A stretch of 5,999 bases of DNA from Pseudomonadota bacterium (GTDB lineage: Bacteria; Pseudomonadota; Alphaproteobacteria; UBA8366; JADFVY01). The position numbers and the translations under genes are program-made. Positions 1 to 5,999 of this stretch are shown piece by piece. How positions within the stretch are numbered: position 1 is the stretch's first letter; every line of letters starts with the position of its first letter. The notes beneath the pieces were generated by a model that searched no databases, was not told the origin of the DNA, and saw only the letters and a list, made by a program, of their open reading frames with translations. The stretch is from positions 1-5,999 of the forward strand of contig DAOVHN010000169.1 in NCBI GenBank assembly GCA_030671915.1, read 5' to 3'.

Positions 1-1313
<1,313 letters not shown>

Positions 1314-1365
1314 TTTAATCCTGTTGCCCTTGAAAGTGTTATTACGCTTGTGCCGACGCTGGCCG

Positions 1366-1800
1366 TCACGACATTTTGTCGATGCGCCGCTGATGGCGGC
1401 CGCCCTCGAATTCCGTGTTCAGAAAGGCCAGCACGCAATCGCGCGCGGTCTCCCACCCGCTGGTGCGCGAGCCCAGCACCAGCACATTGGCGTCATTGTG
1501 CAGGCGCGCCAGCCGTGCGTCGGTCGCATCGCAGCAGCGGGCCGCGCGGATATGGCGATGCCGGTTTGCGGCGATCGAGATACCGATACCCGTCCCGCAT
1601 ACCAGGATGCCCCGCGACGCCCGGCCGTCCAATATGGCCATCGCCATGGCGTCGGCGAAATCCGGATAGTCCACAGATTCCGGACCATTCGAGCCAAGAT
1701 CTACAACTTCGTGACCCAACTCGGCCAGCAGCTTGCTCACCTCATCTTTCACCTCGAAACCGGCATGGTCCGAGGCTATCGCGATCACGTTCTGCGCCAT
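1366..1800 (-). CDS. rpiB: Ribose-5-phosphate isomerase B
   Basis: Cytosolic sugar-phosphate isomerase of the RpiB/LacAB family, interconverting ribose 5-phosphate and ribulose 5-phosphate in the non-oxidative pentose phosphate pathway. The 144-residue length is normal for the family. Visible motifs are the N-terminal [11 protein letters not shown] (phosphate/substrate loop, D11-H12) and DYPDFA at about 45-49. Next is [12 protein letters not shown] with the proposed catalytic base C68, then [16 protein letters not shown] with the acid/base histidine H101, and the C-terminal [13 protein letters not shown]. All expected active-site positions are present. The start at 1800-1798 places DHAG at the usual distance from the N-terminus, although the Shine-Dalgarno is weak (only a GGGC-like stretch just upstream). 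glyA follows downstream on the same strand. A promoter candidate at 1951-1924 would give a leader of about 115 nt containing a small hairpin. Assignment to RpiB rather than a LacA/LacB subunit rests on the single-subunit context beside glyA, a common alphaproteobacterial arrangement. Confidence 0.96.
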   Translation of the reverse strand: MAQNVIAIASDHAGFEVKDEVSKLLAELGHEVVDLGSNGPESVDYPDFADAMAMAILDGRASRGILVCGTGIGISIAANRHRHIRAARCCDATDARLARLHNDANVLVLGSRTSGWETARDCVLAFLNTEFEGGRHQRRIDKMS

Positions 1801-1828
1801 TAAAGCCCGTTATGCCCCCGATATCGCC

Positions 1829-1846
1829 GCACCCGTTTTCGGGTGC
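1829..1846 (-). promoter_or_regulatory. Hairpin in the rpiB leader
   Basis: A perfect 7-bp inverted repeat, GCACCCG and CGGGTGC, is separated by four bases (TTTT on the plus strand, AAAA in the rpiB transcript). It lies 28 nt upstream of the rpiB start codon. No U-run follows it in the rpiB direction, so it is not an intrinsic terminator. It could be a leader structure affecting translation or mRNA stability, or a chance GC-rich repeat. I do not recognise a known riboswitch around it. Confidence 0.4.
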
Positions 1847-1923
1847 CGACACAAGTCCCTGTAATTCGAACGGCTAGAGATACCATATGTCGAGGGGGCA
1901 TGCCAGCCCACCTCTGTCCTGCG

Positions 1924-1951
1924 ATTTAACGGCCATGCCCCTCCTTGTCAA
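1924..1951 (-). promoter_or_regulatory. Putative sigma-70 promoter of rpiB-glyA
   Basis: Read on the minus strand, a perfect TTGACA (1951-1946) is followed after 16 nt by TTAAAT (1929-1924), a 4/6 match to the -10 consensus. Transcription would start near 1917, giving an untranslated leader of roughly 115 nt to the rpiB start. It is the best minus-strand match I found upstream of rpiB, and its -35 box is exact. An inverted pair, GGGGCATG at 1895-1902 and CATGCCCC at 1934-1941, overlaps the spacer and the start-site region and could be an operator, though this is speculative. Confidence 0.5.
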
Positions 1952-2136
1952 AGCCTCGCAGGGAAAATTATGGTCTTACCGGCTAAAAAATGTTGCTTCA
2001 AGCCAGCTACCGTATTTAGGGAAATCCGCAGAGTCATCATCAAGATATCGCGGGGATATGGTTAATATTCACAGAGCCATCTTTATAACTAACTGATGGT
2101 GTTAATAAATATAGTTAACGTCGAATACAGAATCAT

Positions 2137-2166
2137 TTGACTCTTCTATTTAGAAACTGCAATATT
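2137..2166 (+). promoter_or_regulatory. Putative promoter of the MucR-like gene with palindrome on the -10
   Basis: TTGACT (2137-2142, 5/6 to the -35 consensus) is followed after 18 nt by AATATT (2161-2166, 4/6 to the -10 consensus). The start site would be near 2173, about 27 nt before the ATG at 2200. The -10 hexamer overlaps the perfect 10-bp palindrome TATTCGAATA at 2163-2172, whose half TCGAATA is repeated at 2121-2127. Ros/MucR proteins are known to repress their own promoters at AT-rich sites, so an autoregulatory operator here is plausible but inferred. Confidence 0.45.
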
Positions 2167-2199
2167 CGAATAGACAACCTTGGATCGGGACATAGGGAA

Positions 2200-2634
2200 A
2201 TGACAGATACCTCAAAGGAAAATGGCTCTAAGGGAGAGATTCTTAAAATGACGGCGGATGTCGTCTCTGCCTATGTTGGCAATAATTCTCTCCCCACGGG
2301 CGAAATTTCAGTCGTTATCAGCACCGTTTACGGCTCGCTTCACGATCTGGAAACCGGCGGCCGCAACGTCAAGCCGACGCCGGCGGTGCCGGTGCGCAAG
2401 TCGGTGACCCGCGACCACATTATCTGCCTGGAAGATGGCAAGAAGCTGAAAATGCTGAAGCGTCATCTTCGTTCAACTTACAATCTGACGCCCGAAGAAT
2501 ATCGCGCGCGCTGGGGTCTGCCGCCGGATTATCCGATGGTGGCGCCGGCCTACGCCAAGGAACGCTCGGACTTCGCCAAGAAAATCGGTCTTGGCCGCAA
2601 GACTCGCACCGCGCCGAAGCACGCCAAGAAGTAA
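2200..2634 (+). CDS. MucR/Ros-family transcriptional regulator
   Basis: DNA-binding protein of the Ros/MucR prokaryotic zinc-finger family, 144 residues, normal for the family. Alphaproteobacterial members control exopolysaccharide, motility, cell-cycle and virulence genes by binding AT-rich DNA; the targets here are unknown. The N-terminal segment ILKMTADVVSAYVGNN (about 14-29), with the following residues to about 52, matches the conserved oligomerisation region. The DNA-binding core runs from RDHIICLEDG at 71 through LKRHLRSTYNLTPEEYRARWGLP to PMVAPAYAKERSDFAKKIGLG, then a basic tail (RKTRTAPKHAKK). Aligning to Ros ligands gives C76, D79, H89 and Y94, so only two of four classical Cys2His2 ligands remain. 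I chose ATG 2200 over the in-frame TTG at 2137 because that TTG lies in a likely -35 box, because GGGA at 2187-2190 and AGGGA at 2194-2198 precede the ATG, and because the family N-terminus begins here. A terminator follows directly, so it appears monocistronic. Confidence 0.93.
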   Translation: MTDTSKENGSKGEILKMTADVVSAYVGNNSLPTGEISVVISTVYGSLHDLETGGRNVKPTPAVPVRKSVTRDHIICLEDGKKLKMLKRHLRSTYNLTPEEYRARWGLPPDYPMVAPAYAKERSDFAKKIGLGRKTRTAPKHAKK

Positions 2635-2670
2635 TACTCCCGGGTATTAAGGGCCCGCACGGAAACGGCA

Positions 2671-2698
2671 AGGCCGGTTCGATTGGACCGGCCTTTTT
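2671..2698 (+). terminator. Intrinsic terminator of the MucR-like gene
   Basis: AGGCCGGT (2671-2678) pairs perfectly with ACCGGCCT (2687-2694), extendable by one G-U pair, around a short loop. The stem runs into TTTTT (2694-2698). It lies 36 nt after the stop codon at 2634 and has the standard GC-stem plus U-tract form. It separates the regulator from the downstream dehydrogenase, which therefore needs its own promoter. Confidence 0.88.
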
Positions 2699-2715
2699 CG
2701 CGGCTTTGAAATTCT

Positions 2716-2747
2716 TTGCTGCACTGCGGCATGAAATCGGATATATA
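2716..2747 (+). promoter_or_regulatory. Weak promoter candidate for glutaryl-CoA dehydrogenase
   Basis: The gap between the terminator and the dehydrogenase contains an AT-rich patch, GATATATAAC (2740-2749). TTGCTG at 2716-2721 could act as a -35 with GATATA (18-nt spacer) or TATATA (20-nt spacer) as -10. Neither pairing is good, so the position is a guess. A promoter is expected somewhere here because the terminator at 2671-2698 precedes it. Confidence 0.25.
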
Positions 2748-2803
2748 ACGCGCAAGATCGCGCCGTGAGCGCGCCAGAAACCAGATTTTCCGGGAGTCCC
2801 GAC

Positions 2804-4024
2804 ATGTCCGCACCCCACCCTTCCGCACCTTCCGGCAAGCCTTCCTCGCGCCCCCTTTTCGTCTGGGACGATCCGCTGCTGCTCGACGACCAGCTCAGCG
2901 AAGAGGAGCGCATGGTACGCGATACCGCGCGGGACTATGCCCAGGAAAAACTGATGCCGCGAATTCTCTTGGCCAACCGTAACGAGACCTTTGACCGCGA
3001 TGTTTTCACCGAGATGGGGGCGCTGGGTCTCCTGGGCAGCACGCTGGAGGAAAAATACGGCTGCGCCGGGCTAAACCATGTCTGCTATGGCCTGGTCGCG
3101 CGCGAGGTCGAGCGCGTCGATTCCGGCTACCGCTCGATGATGAGCGTCCAGTCCAGCCTGGTGATGCATCCGATCCACGCCTACGGCACCGAGGAGCAGC
3201 GCCAGAAATACCTGCCCCGCCTCGCCACCGCCGAGATCATCGGCGCCTTTGGCCTGACCGAGCCCGACCACGGCTCCGACGCCGGCGGCATGCGTACCCG
3301 CGCGGTCAAGGCCAGCGGTGGATACCGCCTCAAGGGCGCCAAGATGTGGATCACCAATGCGCCCGTCGCCGATATTATGATCGTCTGGGCCAAGACAGAG
3401 GACGACGTGATCCGCGGCTTCATCCTGGAACGCGGCATGGAGGGGCTGACGACCCCGAAGATCGAGGGCAAGTTTTCGTTGCGCGCCTCGATTACCGGCG
3501 AGATCGTGATGGACGATGTTTTCGTGCCGGAGGAAAATCTGCTGCCGAATGTCGAGGGGCTGAAAGGCCCCTTCGGATGCCTCAACAAGGCGCGCTTCGG
3601 CATCGCCTGGGGCGCCATCGGCGCGGCGGAGTTCTGCTGGCACGCGTCGCGCACCTACACGCTGGAGCGCAAGCAGTTCGGGCGCCCGCTGGCCGCCACC
3701 CAACTGGTCCAGAAGAAACTTGCCGACATGCAGACCGAAATCACGCTCGGCCTGCAGTCGGTCCTGCGGCTGGGCCGGCTCATGGACGAAGGGCGCGCGA
3801 CGCCGGAGATGATTTCGCTGATGAAGCGCAACAATTGCGGCAAGTCGCTGGATATCGCCCGGGTCGCCCGCGACATGCATGGCGGCAACGGCGTCTCCGA
3901 CGAATATCACGTCATCCGCCACATGATGAACCTGGAGTCCGTCAACACCTACGAAGGCACCCACGACATCCACGCCCTGATCCTGGGCCGTGCACAGACG
4001 GGCATCCAGGCCTTTACGGGGTAG
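2804..4024 (+). CDS. gcdH: Glutaryl-CoA dehydrogenase
   Basis: FAD-dependent acyl-CoA dehydrogenase that oxidises and decarboxylates glutaryl-CoA to crotonyl-CoA in lysine, hydroxylysine, tryptophan and glutarate breakdown, passing electrons to electron-transfer flavoprotein. The product is 406 residues, typical for GCDH. The N-terminal part has [18 protein letters not shown], whose R110 corresponds to the arginine binding the glutarate carboxylate. [13 protein letters not shown] (148-159) and [11 protein letters not shown] are the flavin and substrate segments of the family. The C-terminal [20 protein letters not shown] carries the catalytic base E384 (codon 3953-3955) in the GCDH signature TYEGTHD. 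The start is ATG 2804, with GGGAG at 2792-2796 seven nt before it. An in-frame GTG at 2765 lacks a ribosome site and would add 13 residues; oddly, both starts encode MSAP. Transcription is apparently monocistronic and converges on hemB across 41 nt. I saw no adjacent glutaconate/glutarate CoA-transferase or LysR regulator. Confidence 0.95.
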   Translation: MSAPHPSAPSGKPSSRPLFVWDDPLLLDDQLSEEERMVRDTARDYAQEKLMPRILLANRNETFDRDVFTEMGALGLLGSTLEEKYGCAGLNHVCYGLVAREVERVDSGYRSMMSVQSSLVMHPIHAYGTEEQRQKYLPRLATAEIIGAFGLTEPDHGSDAGGMRTRAVKASGGYRLKGAKMWITNAPVADIMIVWAKTEDDVIRGFILERGMEGLTTPKIEGKFSLRASITGEIVMDDVFVPEENLLPNVEGLKGPFGCLNKARFGIAWGAIGAAEFCWHASRTYTLERKQFGRPLAATQLVQKKLADMQTEITLGLQSVLRLGRLMDEGRATPEMISLMKRNNCGKSLDIARVARDMHGGNGVSDEYHVIRHMMNLESVNTYEGTHDIHALILGRAQTGIQAFTG

Positions 4025-4065
4025 AATCCCACCCGCGGTTACGTCACGTGGTTAACTTCTCTTCC

Positions 4066-5269
<1,204 letters not shown>

Positions 5270-5287
5270 AGCGACGTCCGGTCCTGA

Positions 5288-5315
5288 TTGACAGGGGGCT
5301 GGCAAGGGATAAGAT
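5288..5315 (+). promoter_or_regulatory. Putative promoter of the isobutyryl-CoA dehydrogenase gene
   Basis: A perfect TTGACA (5288-5293) is followed after 16 nt by TAAGAT (5310-5315, 4/6 to the -10 consensus). Initiation near 5322 would leave a leader of about 40 nt before the ATG at 5362. The -35 box begins 18 bp outside the inverted-repeat element, so the promoter itself is host sequence. Confidence 0.45.
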
Positions 5316-5361
5316 CGCGCCAGTTCCCCACGCCGTCACCCCAGCTTAACGGACCCCAGCC

Positions 5362-5999
5362 ATGGACTTCACCCTTTCCGAGGAACAGCGCGCGATCCAG
5401 GAGATGGCGCGGGCCTTTGCCGCCGAAGAGATGGCGCCGCATGCGGCGGAGTGGGACGAGAAGTGCATCTTCCCGGTCGATGTCATGCGCAAGGCGGCCG
5501 AACTCGGCCTGGCGGCCATCGTCGTCGGCGAGGAACATGGCGGGTCGGCGCTGGGGCGGGTCGAGTCGGCTGTTATTTTCGAGGAGCTGGCCGCTGGCTG
5601 CACCTCCACCGCCGCGTTTCTGTCGATCCACAATATGGTCGCCTGGATGATCGACCGCTTCGGCAATGACGAGCAGCGGGCGCGTTACCTGCCGCGCCTC
5701 GTCACCATGGAGATCATCGCCAGCTATTGCCTGACCGAGCCGGGGTCCGGTTCGGACGCGGCGGCTTTGAAGACCAGGGCGGTGCAAGACGGCGACGATT
5801 ATGTGATGAATGGCGGCAAGGCCTTCATCTCGGGCGCCGGGACCAGCGATATCTACGCCGTGATGTCGCGCACCGGGGCAGAGGGGCCGGACGGGATTTC
5901 CTGTATCCTGGTCGAGAAGGGCGCGCCGGGGCTTTCCTTCGGCAAGCAGGAACGCAAGATGGGCTGGAACAGCCAGCCGACCGCCGCCGTGATCTTCGA
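5362..5999 (+). CDS. Isobutyryl-CoA dehydrogenase-type acyl-CoA dehydrogenase (5' part)
   Basis: FAD-dependent acyl-CoA dehydrogenase closest, from memory of the family, to ACAD8/isobutyryl-CoA dehydrogenase, which converts isobutyryl-CoA to methacrylyl-CoA in valine catabolism and reduces electron-transfer flavoprotein. The 212 readable codons include the N-terminal helical domain [20 protein letters not shown], then [10 protein letters not shown] and [13 protein letters not shown]. Next come the distinctive [22 protein letters not shown] (80-101) and the flavin segment [14 protein letters not shown] (121-134). KAFISGAG, the beta-domain segment [17 protein letters not shown] and [13 protein letters not shown] follow. 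The stretches around 80-101 and 191-212 are much more like ACAD8 than short-chain or isovaleryl enzymes. The catalytic glutamate lies beyond the window, so substrate specificity is not proven. The start is ATG 5362, with a modest GGA at 5351-5353. Other valine-pathway genes, such as 3-hydroxyisobutyrate dehydrogenase or enoyl-CoA hydratase, would be expected downstream. Confidence 0.93.
   Translation, partial: MDFTLSEEQRAIQEMARAFAAEEMAPHAAEWDEKCIFPVDVMRKAAELGLAAIVVGEEHGGSALGRVESAVIFEELAAGCTSTAAFLSIHNMVAWMIDRFGNDEQRARYLPRLVTMEIIASYCLTEPGSGSDAAALKTRAVQDGDDYVMNGGKAFISGAGTSDIYAVMSRTGAEGPDGISCILVEKGAPGLSFGKQERKMGWNSQPTAAVIF

Larger units (their letters stand above)
1801..2199. other. Divergent intergenic regulatory region, AT-rich half next to mucR-like gene
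   Basis: No credible gene lies in this 399-bp gap between divergently transcribed rpiB and the MucR-like gene. The rpiB-proximal part has the surrounding GC-rich composition. From about 1960 to 2190 the sequence becomes conspicuously AT-rich, with many TpA steps. GTTAAT or GTTAAC recurs at 2061, 2101 and 2114, and TCGAATA occurs at 2121-2127 and again inside a perfect palindrome at 2163-2172. CCATC at 2077-2081 and GATGG at 2095-2099 form a minor inverted pair. This composition suits a promoter and regulator-binding region. Confidence 0.6.

Noticed and set aside
1369..1381. CGACA-TTT-TGTCG hairpin at the end of rpiB as a terminator between rpiB and glyA
   Set aside because: The stem is only 5 bp, lies inside the rpiB coding sequence, and has no U-run after it. 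The rpiB-glyA pair is more likely one transcript.
1887..2096. Plus-strand 69-codon ORF in the rpiB/mucR intergenic region
   Set aside because: There is no Shine-Dalgarno and no recognisable motif. It spans the composition shift and overlaps the likely rpiB promoter.
2137..2199. TTG start giving the MucR-like protein 21 extra residues
   Set aside because: The TTG is part of a likely -35 hexamer, has no ribosome-binding site, and the extension is not family-like.
2765..2803. GTG start giving glutaryl-CoA dehydrogenase 13 extra residues
   Set aside because: No ribosome-binding site precedes it, whereas the ATG at 2804 has GGGAG at good spacing.
3071..3973. Minus-strand 300-codon open frame opposite gcdH
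   Set aside because: It lies wholly inside the dehydrogenase on the opposite strand. The translation is His/Asp/Gly-rich shadow sequence without recognisable domains.

Overview
The window reads as ordinary chromosome of a GC-rich alphaproteobacterium, most likely a Rhodospirillales-like lineage. That placement is inferred from three things: a MucR/Ros-type regulator, a HemB of the cysteine-free magnesium type, and an rpiB-glyA pair. It contains four complete genes and two genes cut by the window edges. Nearly all of them are housekeeping or central catabolic functions, and I see no undescribed multi-gene system.

Layout. From 1 to 1800 the minus strand carries rpiB (ribose-5-phosphate isomerase B) followed by glyA (serine hydroxymethyltransferase, 3' end outside the window), probably one transcript. 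From 1801 to 2199 lies an AT-richer divergent regulatory region. It has a good minus-strand promoter for rpiB and a plus-strand promoter for the next gene. From 2200 to 2634 is a MucR/Ros family regulator on the plus strand, closed by a clear intrinsic terminator. From 2804 to 4024 is a glutaryl-CoA dehydrogenase on the plus strand. It converges on hemB (minus, 4066-5079), which has its own well-formed promoter. From 5362 to the end is the first half of an isobutyryl-CoA dehydrogenase-type acyl-CoA dehydrogenase on the plus strand.

The genes form small independent units rather than one pathway. RpiB (pentose phosphates), GlyA (serine/glycine and one-carbon units) and HemB (tetrapyrroles) are core anabolism. 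The two acyl-CoA dehydrogenases serve lysine/tryptophan/glutarate and valine breakdown respectively, and both would pass electrons to electron-transfer flavoprotein.

The most unusual stretch is 5160-5269, between hemB and the second dehydrogenase. It is a compact element bounded by a 25-bp inverted repeat (24/25 matching), with a third, degenerate copy of the core motif inside. It looks like a miniature inverted-repeat element or the joined ends of a deleted insertion sequence. Secondary points of interest are the altered zinc-ligand set of the MucR-like protein, a palindrome on its putative -10 box, and a hairpin in the rpiB leader.
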